DNA of 7,789 nt from Anaerolineae bacterium (GTDB lineage: Bacteria > Chloroflexota > Anaerolineae > Epilineales > JAHCIE01): the NCBI GenBank assembly GCA_026129385.1, contig JAHCIE010000144.1, positions 1-7,789 on the forward strand, given 5' to 3'. Made by a program: the position numbers and the translations under genes. Below the pieces are notes generated by a model. That model did not search any database and was not told the origin of the DNA. It saw only the letters and a program-made list of their open reading frames with translations. This document shows positions 1 through 5,720 of the stretch, one piece after another (position 1 is the stretch's first letter; each line of letters starts with the position of its first letter).

Positions 1-2
1 AG

Positions 3-386
3 AAGCTGTGGGGCCAGGCGGGTGGTGTGCCCAAGGGCCAGGCCTGGTACCAGGAAACCGGGCAGGGGATGGGGGCCACGCTCAACGTCGCCAACGAGAA
101 GGACGGCTACACCATCACCGACCGCGCGACGTACCTGGCGCGCAAGAAGGACCTGAAGCTGGAGCCGATGGTCGAAGGCGACGCGCCCCTGTTGAACATC
201 TACCACGTCATCGAGGTCAACCCCAACAAGTCGGCCAAGATCAATGCGGCGGGCGGCAAGGCCTTCGCCGACTTCATGGTCGCCGCCGCCACCCAGCAGG
301 CCATCGGCGCATTCGGCAAGGATAAGTTCGGCCAGGCCCTGTTCGTGCCCGACGCGGGCAAGAAGCTCGAGGACGTGGGGAAGTAA
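3..386 (+). CDS. tupA: Tungstate ABC transporter substrate-binding protein TupA (C-terminal part)
   Basis: This reading frame is open from the left edge and ends at TAA 384-386, giving the last 127 residues of a protein whose start lies outside the window. The sequence contains the motif YTITDRATYLA (about residues 37-47 of the fragment), which is characteristic of TupA-type tungstate-binding proteins, followed by the LLNIYHVIEVNP segment and the AAGGKAFADFMVAAATQQAIG helix region typical of the C-terminal lobe. In the family, TupA is an extracytoplasmic protein that captures tungstate with very high affinity and delivers it to TupB. The diagnostic N-terminal TTTS motif and the signal peptide cannot be checked here. 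The permease gene follows after 7 nt, so the assignment is supported by context. A molybdate-binding ModA or WtpA is less likely because of the TDRATY motif. Confidence 0.9.
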   Translation, partial: KLWGQAGGVPKGQAWYQETGQGMGATLNVANEKDGYTITDRATYLARKKDLKLEPMVEGDAPLLNIYHVIEVNPNKSAKINAAGGKAFADFMVAAATQQAIGAFGKDKFGQALFVPDAGKKLEDVGK

Positions 387-393
387 CCGCAGG

Positions 394-1092
394 ATGGATG
401 TTATCGTCAATGGCGGCGTCGAGGCTGTCCGCCTGCTGCTGAGCGGCGACCATGAATTGTGGCAGGTCATCTGGCTGTCGCTGCGGGTATCCCTGACGGC
501 GACGTTCCTCAGCCTGCTCATCGGCAGCCCGCTGGGCGCGATGCTGGCCCTGCGACCGTTCCGGGGGCGCGGCGTGGCCGTGAGCCTGGTCAACACCGGC
601 ATGGGGCTGCCGCCGGTGGTGGTCGGCCTGTTCGTGACCATCCTGCTATGGCGCAACGGCCCCCTGGGCGAGATGCGCCTGCTGTACACACCCAACGCCA
701 TGATCATCGCCCAGTGTGTCATTGCCGTGCCCATCGTCACCGGCTTGACCCTGGCGGCCCTGCAATCCCTCAACCCCAAGCTGCGCCTGCAACTCCAGGC
801 GTTGGGGGCGACGCGGGTGCAGATGGTGTGGCTGCTGGTGCAGGAGGCGCGCCTGCCGCTACTGGCCGCCGTGATGGCTGGCTTCGGCGCGGTCATCTCC
901 GAGATTGGCGCGTCGATGATGGTCGGCGGCAACATTCAGGGCCAGACCCGCGTGCTGACCACGGCAACAGTCATGGAAACATCGAAGGGCAACTTCTCCC
1001 TGGCCATGGCCTTGAGCCTGATCCTGTTGGCGCTGATGGTACTGGTCAACAGCGTGCTGACCTGGGTACAGCAGCGCCAGCGGCCGTTGTAA
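394..1092 (+). CDS. tupB: Tungstate ABC transporter permease TupB
   Basis: The gene encodes a 232-residue integral membrane permease. ATG 394 is chosen because it follows the tupA stop by 7 nt and gives the usual family length; an in-frame extension to 244 would overlap tupA. About five hydrophobic segments can be read, roughly at residues 24-50, 62-86, 103-128, 152-178 and 200-222. The C-terminal motif around EIGASMMVGGNIQGQTRVLT (about residues 169-188) is a hallmark of TupB/WtpB-type permeases. The LQALGAT...EARLP stretch before it corresponds to the EAA loop that contacts the ATPase. In the complex the protein forms the inner-membrane channel for tungstate. No well-spaced Shine-Dalgarno precedes the start (GCAGG abuts it; GGGGAAG lies about 10 nt upstream), so translation is probably coupled to tupA. 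Its stop overlaps the start of tupC. Confidence 0.93.
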   Translation: MDVIVNGGVEAVRLLLSGDHELWQVIWLSLRVSLTATFLSLLIGSPLGAMLALRPFRGRGVAVSLVNTGMGLPPVVVGLFVTILLWRNGPLGEMRLLYTPNAMIIAQCVIAVPIVTGLTLAALQSLNPKLRLQLQALGATRVQMVWLLVQEARLPLLAAVMAGFGAVISEIGASMMVGGNIQGQTRVLTTATVMETSKGNFSLAMALSLILLALMVLVNSVLTWVQQRQRPL

Positions 1093-2180
1093 TGGGAGCG
1101 ATTCTCCAGATCCGCAACCTCGCGATTCAGCGCGGCGAGCGGACCGTGCTGCTGGTCAATGACCTGGCCGTGGAGCGGGGCGAAGTTCTGGCGATCATCG
1201 GGCCGAATGGCGCGGGCAAGAGCACTCTTCTGTTGGCGCTGGCGCTACTCCTGCCGCCCACATCGGGGGCCATCTGGTTCGACGGTGCGCTGGTCACGTC
1301 CCAGTCGAACCTGACGGCCTTGCGACGGCGCATGGCGATGGTTCTCCAGGAGCCGCTGCTCCTGGACAAGACGGTGGTTGACAACGTTGCCCTCGGGCTG
1401 AGCCTGCGCGGCGTTGGCCGGGCCGAGCGTGAGCGGCGCGCCGCCGTCTGGCTGGACCGACTGGGCATCGCCCATCTGGCGAGGCGGCAGGCCCGCGCCC
1501 TGTCCGGCGGCGAGGCCCAGCGCACCAGCCTGGCCCGTGCCCTGGCGCTGGAACCAGAGGTTCTGTTCCTGGATGAGCCGTTCTCGGCCCTGGACGCGCC
1601 GACGCGGGCAGGCCTGGTCGAGCAGGTGGCCGAAATCGTGCGTGAGACAGGCCTGACTACGGTGATGGTCACCCACGACCGCGACGAGGCGCTGGCCTTG
1701 GGCGACCGGGTGGGCGTGATCATGGGCGGCCAACTGCTGCAAGCAGGCACGCCGGAAGAAGTGTTCACCACGCCCGTCAATGCTGAGGTGGCGCAATTCG
1801 TGGGCGTCGAAACCGTCGCCCCCGGCCACGTCATCGCTCAGGATGGTGGGCTGGCGGCCGTTCAGGTAAGCGGCTTCGTGGTGGAAGCAGTGAGCGACGC
1901 GCCGTTGGGCCAGGCCGTGCTGGCCTGCGTCCGTCCAGAGGATGTGACCATCTTGCCCGACGTGGGGCGCGGCCTGACGAGCGCGAGGAACGTCCTGCGC
2001 GGGCGGGTGACGCGGTTGCGGCCGGCCGGCGCGCAGGTGCGGGTGACCGTTGATTGTGGCTTCCCGGTCACGGCGCTCATTACGCGGCGCTCAGCGCAGG
2101 AGCTTGATCTGGCGGTGGATCAGAGCGTGTCAGCCTCGTTCAAGGCCAGCGCGGTTCATCTTATTCTGCGAGCGGGATAG
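1092..2180 (+). CDS. tupC: Tungstate ABC transporter ATPase TupC with C-terminal Mop/TOBE domain
   Basis: The gene encodes a 362-residue ABC ATPase starting at ATG 1092, whose A is also the last base of the tupB stop (TAATG), implying translational coupling; no Shine-Dalgarno is seen. All nucleotide-binding motifs are visible: Walker A GPNGAGKST at 37-45, Q-loop VLQEP at 84-88, signature LSGGE at 137-141, Walker B LFLDEP at 158-163, D-loop SALD at 165-168 and switch histidine H195. After the ATPase domain (to about 235) comes a C-terminal extension. Its last 65 residues, from SARNVL at 297-302 to KASAV at 351-355, match the Mop/TOBE fold. In related transporters (the ModC type) such a domain binds the transported oxyanion and inhibits uptake when the cell is replete. 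ModC is the main alternative name; tupA and tupB next door favour TupC. Confidence 0.9.
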   Translation: MGAILQIRNLAIQRGERTVLLVNDLAVERGEVLAIIGPNGAGKSTLLLALALLLPPTSGAIWFDGALVTSQSNLTALRRRMAMVLQEPLLLDKTVVDNVALGLSLRGVGRAERERRAAVWLDRLGIAHLARRQARALSGGEAQRTSLARALALEPEVLFLDEPFSALDAPTRAGLVEQVAEIVRETGLTTVMVTHDRDEALALGDRVGVIMGGQLLQAGTPEEVFTTPVNAEVAQFVGVETVAPGHVIAQDGGLAAVQVSGFVVEAVSDAPLGQAVLACVRPEDVTILPDVGRGLTSARNVLRGRVTRLRPAGAQVRVTVDCGFPVTALITRRSAQELDLAVDQSVSASFKASAVHLILRAG

Positions 2181-2182
2181 AG

Positions 2183-2188
2183 TATAAT
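2183..2188 (+). promoter_or_regulatory. Candidate promoter for the mop gene (TATAAT -10)
   Basis: A perfect TATAAT sits three bases after the tupC stop. The -35 region is weak (TTATTC at 2161-2166 with a 16-bp spacer is the best I can see, and it lies inside the end of tupC). The expected transcript start is near 2195, giving a leader of about 38 nt before the chosen mop start. The mop gene may therefore be transcribed both from the tup operon and from its own promoter. The match to the -10 is seen directly; activity is inferred. Confidence 0.45.
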
Positions 2189-2216
2189 TGCGCGATGTTT
2201 GCTGACTCGTGCACAC

Positions 2217-2224
2217 GGAAGGAG
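2217..2224 (+). promoter_or_regulatory. Strong ribosome binding site that decides the mop start
   Basis: GGAAGGAG lies 9 nt before ATG 2234 and is the strongest Shine-Dalgarno in the window. It favours ATG 2234 over the in-frame ATG at 2195, which has no such site and would begin at about the predicted transcript start. Confidence 0.7.
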
Positions 2225-2233
2225 CATCTTTGC

Positions 2234-2443
2234 ATGAAGATTTCGGCTCGCAATCAGCTCAAGGGCACGGTGGTCGAGGTCAATCACGGCGCCGTCAACA
2301 GCGAAATCGTTGTGGAACTACCGGGCGGCGCACACCTGGTATCCATCATCACCAAGACGTCGGCCGAGGATTTGGGTCTGGCGCCGGGCAAGGCGGTGTA
2401 CGCCGTTATCAAGGCCAGCAACGTCATGCTCGCGACAGAGTAA
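2234..2443 (+). CDS. mop: Molbindin-type Mop (TOBE) oxyanion-binding protein
   Basis: The gene encodes a 69-residue protein with one Mop/TOBE domain covering the whole chain: MKISARNQLKG at the N-terminus, then GAVNSEIVVELPGG, IITKTSAEDLGL and AVIKASNVML at the C-terminus. These blocks are the standard landmarks of molbindins, small cytoplasmic proteins that assemble into hexamers and bind molybdate or tungstate between subunits for storage or buffering. ATG 2234 is chosen because the family starts with MKISARN and because of the GGAAGGAG upstream; a 13-residue extension from ATG 2195 is in frame but does not look like the family. It follows tupC by 53 nt on the same strand. Which metal it holds cannot be told from the sequence. 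Confidence 0.92.
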   Translation: MKISARNQLKGTVVEVNHGAVNSEIVVELPGGAHLVSIITKTSAEDLGLAPGKAVYAVIKASNVMLATE

Positions 2444-2447
2444 ACAG

Positions 2448-2477
2448 CCAACGCCAGGGTGGCGCCCCGGGCGTTGG
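2448..2477. terminator. Hairpin after mop, possible terminator without U-tract
   Basis: CCAACGCC (2448-2455) and GGCGTTGG (2470-2477) form a perfect 8-bp stem that can be extended inward by GGG 2457-2459 with CCC 2466-2468 across one mismatch. It begins 4 nt after the mop stop. No T-run follows, so it is not a canonical intrinsic terminator. It may act as a transcript-end stabiliser or as a terminator by another mechanism. Confidence 0.4.
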
Positions 2478-2497
2478 GTACTCGGTATCCACATGGC

Positions 2498-2533
2498 GAG
2501 CTGAGGAGGCGGGACTCCCGCCCTCCTCGGCTC
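2498..2533. terminator. Long hairpin between convergent mop and DUF47 genes, possible bidirectional terminator
   Basis: The arms GAGCTGAGGAGGCGGG and CCCGCCCTCCTCGGCTC pair over about 16 bp with one G-T (G-U in RNA) pair and one bulged base around a 3-nt ACT loop. The right arm reaches into the stop codon of the DUF47 gene (2532-2534). On the plus strand an ATTTT follows a few bases later (2539-2543); on the minus strand no T-run follows. Its position between two convergent genes fits a shared transcription end. I see the stem; the function is inferred. Confidence 0.45.
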
Positions 2534-3161
2534 ACGTCATTTTCACCACGATGTCGCCAATAACGTTGGCCGCCTCGTCGCCCCGGTCGGCAGCATTACT
2601 CAGGTGGCGATAGATCTCCCGCAGCTTAAGCATCTCCATGATGTGCTCATTGTCCGTCGGCCCCTGGAACAGGGCGGCGATGGCCTCACGGTATACGCGC
2701 TCGACGCGATTCTCCAGCGCCTTGGCGCGCATGGCATGCTCGCTGGCGACATTGGGGTGGTCCTTGAGGCGGAGCGTACCCATGTGAATCTCCTGGGCCG
2801 CCTCGTGGAGCAAGGAAACCATGCGCCGCAGATAGGGGTTAGGATGAATACCGAGTAGCTGCATCTCATCGACCGTGCTATAGGCGTAATCGAGAATGTC
2901 GTCGATGGCCCGTGACAGGGCGAAGATATCCTCGCGATCGAAGGGCGTCACGAAGTTGCGGTTCAACTCGTCGATCAAGATACGGCGCACCTCGTCGGCG
3001 TCATGCTCCGCCTGGTGCAGACGGCGAACGCTATCGCTGTCAATGCCCCGTTCCATCGTCTCCTCGAGGGCTTCCAGGCCGCGTTGGGTCATGTCGGCCT
3101 GATCCACGAGTAGCGCCAAGAACTTGTCAGGCTTACGCTTGAGCCAGTCAAAGGCCCCCAT
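2532..3161 (-). CDS. DUF47 (PhoU-like) family protein
   Basis: The gene encodes a 209-residue, mostly helical, soluble protein. The start ATG 3161 is chosen because AAGGAG lies 5 nt upstream and the chain opens as the family does (MGAFDWLKRK); the frame is open to 3329, but that extension is basic and low in conserved features. Family landmarks are the acidic LHQAEHDADEVRR (about residues 48-60), TPFDREDIFAL (about 72-82), DDILDY soon after, and a C-terminal RGDEAANVIGDIVVK. DUF47 proteins share the PhoU helical-bundle fold with acidic metal-binding motifs. They are usually paired with a Pit phosphate permease and thought to regulate it. No Pit gene is in the window; the neighbours are Moco genes, with moaA 209 bp upstream on the same strand. 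The partner is therefore unknown. Confidence 0.85.
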   Translation of the reverse strand: MGAFDWLKRKPDKFLALLVDQADMTQRGLEALEETMERGIDSDSVRRLHQAEHDADEVRRILIDELNRNFVTPFDREDIFALSRAIDDILDYAYSTVDEMQLLGIHPNPYLRRMVSLLHEAAQEIHMGTLRLKDHPNVASEHAMRAKALENRVERVYREAIAALFQGPTDNEHIMEMLKLREIYRHLSNAADRGDEAANVIGDIVVKMT

Positions 3162-3370
3162 AGCCGCTCCTTGCGTAGACTCCGCTGTCGACGCGCTGCT
3201 GTCTGCCCACGCGCCTGATGGGGCGCTAGCTCCATGATGGTATCGGCGCTGCTCTGAGCATCGTCGCCGAGATAGATGCCGAGAATGCTGTTGCGTAGCG
3301 CCGCATCTTTCGAGAAGGTGCGACCGCATCGCTGAAGCGGGCGCGCGGGCCTGGCAGATCAGCCGTGTGC
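3162..3370 (-). other. Gap between moaA and the DUF47 gene, with a protein-like stretch but no start
   Basis: The 209 bp between the moaA stop and the DUF47 start contain no complete gene that I can support. Read on the minus strand in the moaA frame, after a second stop at about 3362-3364, the stretch from about 3313 to 3230 translates as RTFSKDAALRNSILGIYLG followed by DDAQSSADTIMEL. This looks like real protein but has no ATG, GTG or TTG before it. I do not recognise it. It could be a relic of a lost gene or chance. No good promoter for the DUF47 gene is visible. Confidence 0.3.
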
Positions 3371-4393
3371 TCAGCCGCCGATCTGATACATGCGACGATC
3401 TTCGGTATGGATACCGCGCCGCAAGGCATGCCCCGTAGGCTTGAGCGCCACCGCGCGCGCCAGAATCGCCTCGACCGCGGTCTGCCCACCGCCGCTACGT
3501 AGCGCCGCCTTGACGTCTAGCTCATCGTCGTGCAGCAGGCACAGGTGGAATTTCCCGTCGGCTGTCAGCCGCATGCGATTGCACGTATCGCAATATGGCG
3601 CGCTGACGGGGCTGATGAAGCCGATGGTTCCCGGCGCGCCTGCCAGCCGATAGTTACGCGACTCGTCGGATGGGTCGCGGTTGGGGATGGGCATCAATTC
3701 GCCCAGCGCCGCCTCGATCCGCGCTTGCGTATCGCGGCTGGGAACGAAATGGTCCACCGCTACCTGGGCCTCCGCCCCGCTTCCCAGGGGCATCAGCTCA
3801 ATGAAGCGCACACCCCACGGATGAGCCAGGGTGAGACGGGCCATGTCGACCACGTCCTCGTCGTTATAGCCCTTCGTCACCACGCAATTGATCTTGATGG
3901 GCGTGAGACCGGCCGAGGCGGCCGCCTCTAGCCCTGCCCAGAGCTTCTCCAGGCGGCCCCAGCGCATGAGCTGCGGCAGCCGCTCGCCGTTCAGGCTGTC
4001 GATGTGGACGTTGACCCGCCGCAGGCCCGCCGCCTTCAGGTCAGCCGCCAGATCGGTCAGCCGAATGCCATTCGTGGTCATCGACAGGTCGGCAACGCCG
4101 GGGATGCTCGCGATGCGGTGGACGATGTCGACCACATCGCGGCGCAGCGTCGGCTCGCCACCGGTGAGGCGGAACTTGCGAAAGCCTACTTTCACGGCCG
4201 CCCGCGCCACGACCTCGATCTCGTCCGCCGTGAGCAAGTCCTGGTTTGGCAGAAAGGCAAGGTCCTGCGTCGGCATGCAATAGACACACCGCAGGTTACA
4301 ATGGTCCGTGAGTGAAATGCGCAAGTAATTAATGTGACGACCGAACTGGTCGTACAAGTTGACCGACTGAACGGCACGCTGTGCTTCTAGCAT
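3371..4393 (-). CDS. moaA: GTP 3',8-cyclase MoaA (radical SAM)
   Basis: The gene encodes a 340-residue radical SAM enzyme that, in the family, rearranges GTP to 3',8-cyclo-7,8-dihydro-GTP, the first step of molybdenum (or tungsten) pterin cofactor synthesis. The SAM-binding [4Fe-4S] motif C32-x3-C36-x2-C39 lies in TDHCNLRCVYCMP. TGGEPTLRRD at 77-86 is the second radical SAM landmark. The C-terminal cluster that binds GTP is formed by C268-x2-C271-x13-C285. The chain ends in the required GG dipeptide (MYQIGG), so the protein is complete. The start ATG 4393 has AAAAGG about 6 nt upstream. It lies 36 nt after the moeA stop on the same strand and is probably cotranscribed. MoaC, the next enzyme in the pathway, is not in the window. 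Confidence 0.96.
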   Translation of the reverse strand: MLEAQRAVQSVNLYDQFGRHINYLRISLTDHCNLRCVYCMPTQDLAFLPNQDLLTADEIEVVARAAVKVGFRKFRLTGGEPTLRRDVVDIVHRIASIPGVADLSMTTNGIRLTDLAADLKAAGLRRVNVHIDSLNGERLPQLMRWGRLEKLWAGLEAAASAGLTPIKINCVVTKGYNDEDVVDMARLTLAHPWGVRFIELMPLGSGAEAQVAVDHFVPSRDTQARIEAALGELMPIPNRDPSDESRNYRLAGAPGTIGFISPVSAPYCDTCNRMRLTADGKFHLCLLHDDELDVKAALRSGGGQTAVEAILARAVALKPTGHALRRGIHTEDRRMYQIGG

Positions 4394-4410
4394 CGCACAC
4401 CTTTTCTACA

Positions 4411-4425
4411 GGCCGCGCGGCGGCC
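4411..4425. repeat. Short GC-rich hairpin between moeA and moaA
   Basis: GGCCGC (4411-4416) and GCGGCC (4420-4425) form a perfect 6-bp inverted repeat with a 3-nt spacer, in the 36-nt gap between moeA and moaA. In the mRNA it would end 17 nt before the moaA start, just outside the ribosome binding site. No T-run follows on either strand, so I do not call it a terminator. Confidence 0.35.
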
Positions 4426-4429
4426 GCAC

Positions 4430-5659
4430 CTAGTAGCCGTTGGCAGCATCGAGCAGCACGGCATCAACGATCTCGCCGGCCGATACATTGCCGACACCGA
4501 CCGGGAGGACGATCAGGGCGTTGGCCCCCACCATGGACATAAGCCGCGACGACCCCTGGAAGCCGGTCGTTGCAGCCACCCATTCGCCCCCCTCACGGCG
4601 AGCGAACGCGCGCTGGTACTCAGCGCGGTCGGGGTCGTGGCGCACGTCATGGAGCAGCCGGACACGCCACATAGGCCGGTCTACATCCACGTAGCCCTGG
4701 AGTCGCCGCAGCACGGGCCGCACAAATAGATCGAAGCTCACCAGCGACGATACCGGATTGCCTGGCAGGGCGAAGACCGGCTTGTCGCCGACCGTCGCAA
4801 AAGTGAGTGGCTTGCCCGGCTTCATGCGCAAGCGGCCAAAGTGAATCGTGCCCAGGCGCTCTAACAGTGGCTTGACCAGGTCCAGGTGGCCCATCGACAC
4901 GCCGCCGCTGGTGACGAGAACGTCGGCCTCTGTCAGCCCTTGTCGCACGCGGCGCTCCAGGTCACCAGGCTCATCGCGCGCGATACCCAGGTTCAACGGC
5001 ACACCGCCCGCCTGACGTACCGCCGCCATCAATGCGTAGCGATTGCTGTCGCGTATCTGGCCGCGCCCCGGCGGCGCCCCCGGCTCCACCAGCTCATCTC
5101 CCGTAGAGAGAACCCCGACCGTGGGTGGCGGAATGACCCGCGCCGTGGCGCGGCCCAGGGTGGCAACGACGCCGATTTCGGCCGGTCCCAGCACAAGGCC
5201 CTGCTTGAGGACCAGATCGCCGGTCGCGATATCCTGGCCGATCGGCCGGATGTTCGCGCCCGGTCGCAGGTCCATCTCGTGGACGATGACGTGACCGTCG
5301 CGCTCCTCGGTGTGCTCGACCATGACCACGGCATCGGCGCCCTGCGGTACGGGTGCGCCCGTCGTAATGCGGGCGACCGTTCCCGGAGTGACCGTCAGGT
5401 TGTGCATCTGGCCGGCAGTTTGCTCGCCGATGAGGCGGCGGCGCGGGTTCATGTCAGCCACCACCAGGGCGAAGCCGTCAACGGTCGACGCGGCAAAGGG
5501 CGGCATGTCCTGCGTCGCGACAATATCCTCGGCGAGAACCCGCCCTAGCAAGTCAGCCAACGTCAGATCGGCAGCCGCCAGAGGCGTCACCAGCCCCATG
5601 ACCAGAGCGCGCGCCTCCTCGACACTGAGCATCGGCCACTTTGACTCGGGCACACCCAT
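4430..5659 (-). CDS. moeA: Molybdopterin molybdenumtransferase MoeA
   Basis: The gene encodes an approximately 409-residue cytoplasmic enzyme that, in the family, inserts molybdate (or tungstate) into adenylylated molybdopterin, the last step of basic Moco synthesis. Counting from ATG 5659, visible landmarks are PPFAASTVDGFAL (about 53-65), TTGAPVPQGADAVVMVE (about 99-115), the MoCF-domain motifs GVLSTGDELVEPG (about 182-194) and VTSGGVSMG (about 249-257), and FALPGNPVSS (about 296-305). The C-terminal domain IV runs from about 330 to the end, so the gene is full length. The start is uncertain. GTG 5674 extends it by 5 residues, and ATG 5632 (MLSVEEAR) also matches many relatives; ATG 5659 directly follows AGAAGGGG, which is too close for ideal spacing. 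The gap upstream holds a ModE-like palindrome. Metal preference (W or Mo) cannot be read from the sequence. Confidence 0.95.
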   Translation of the reverse strand: MGVPESKWPMLSVEEARALVMGLVTPLAAADLTLADLLGRVLAEDIVATQDMPPFAASTVDGFALVVADMNPRRRLIGEQTAGQMHNLTVTPGTVARITTGAPVPQGADAVVMVEHTEERDGHVIVHEMDLRPGANIRPIGQDIATGDLVLKQGLVLGPAEIGVVATLGRATARVIPPPTVGVLSTGDELVEPGAPPGRGQIRDSNRYALMAAVRQAGGVPLNLGIARDEPGDLERRVRQGLTEADVLVTSGGVSMGHLDLVKPLLERLGTIHFGRLRMKPGKPLTFATVGDKPVFALPGNPVSSLVSFDLFVRPVLRRLQGYVDVDRPMWRVRLLHDVRHDPDRAEYQRAFARREGGEWVAATTGFQGSSRLMSMVGANALIVLPVGVGNVSAGEIVDAVLLDAANGY

Positions 5660-5680
5660 CCCCTTCTGTGCCACGGCCCA

Positions 5681-5705
5681 GCGTTATGCAAAAACTGCAT
5701 AACGC
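5681..5705. promoter_or_regulatory. Perfect 25-bp palindrome, candidate ModE operator
   Basis: GCGTTATGCA (5681-5690) and TGCATAACGC (5696-5705) are exact reverse complements separated by AAAAC. The outer parts CGTTAT...ATAACG span 23 bp and match the ends of the E. coli modA ModE operator (CGTTATATT...ACATAACG, 24 bp). It lies between a ModE-type gene and moeA, just upstream of the moeA start, and overlaps a possible weak minus-strand promoter. It is not an intrinsic terminator: the nearest T-run (nine A on the plus strand, 5712-5720) comes before the stem on the minus strand, not after it. Confidence 0.65.
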
Positions 5706-5713
5706 GACGCCAA
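5683..5713 (-). promoter_or_regulatory. Weak candidate promoter for moeA-moaA overlapping the palindrome
   Basis: On the minus strand TTGGCG (5708-5713) and CATAAC (5683-5688) are each four of six matches to the sigma-70 boxes, with a long 19-bp spacer. The -10 falls in the downstream arm of the palindrome, so a bound repressor would block it. Transcription could equally come from the modE promoter by read-through. Confidence 0.25.
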
Positions 5714-5720
5714 AAAAAAA

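Noticed and set aside
459..1091. Extension of the tupC frame upstream to ATG 459
   Set aside because: It would overlap nearly all of tupB, and the extra 211 residues are Gly/Pro/Arg/Ala-rich without ABC features. The ATPase family starts near ATG 1092.
1127..1834. Long minus-strand open frames opposite tupC
   Set aside because: They are Arg/Ser-rich translations without recognisable motifs, opposite a gene with every ABC ATPase motif intact.
2563..2568. ATAACG inside the DUF47 gene as a second ModE half-site
   Set aside because: There is no matching second arm at the right distance, and it lies within coding sequence.
3162..3329. Longer start for the DUF47 gene at ATG 3329
   Set aside because: The extra 56 residues are Arg/Ser/His-rich and unlike the family, and a good ribosome binding site (AAGGAG) serves ATG 3161.
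5681..5720. The palindrome plus the A9 run read as an intrinsic terminator
   Set aside because: On the plus strand the stem is followed by GACGCC and then A residues, and on the minus strand the T-run comes before the stem. Neither order fits a Rho-independent terminator.
5660..5720. A molybdenum-cofactor riboswitch upstream of moeA
   Set aside because: The gap is only 61 nt and contains one simple palindrome, far too little for the multi-stem Moco RNA motif.
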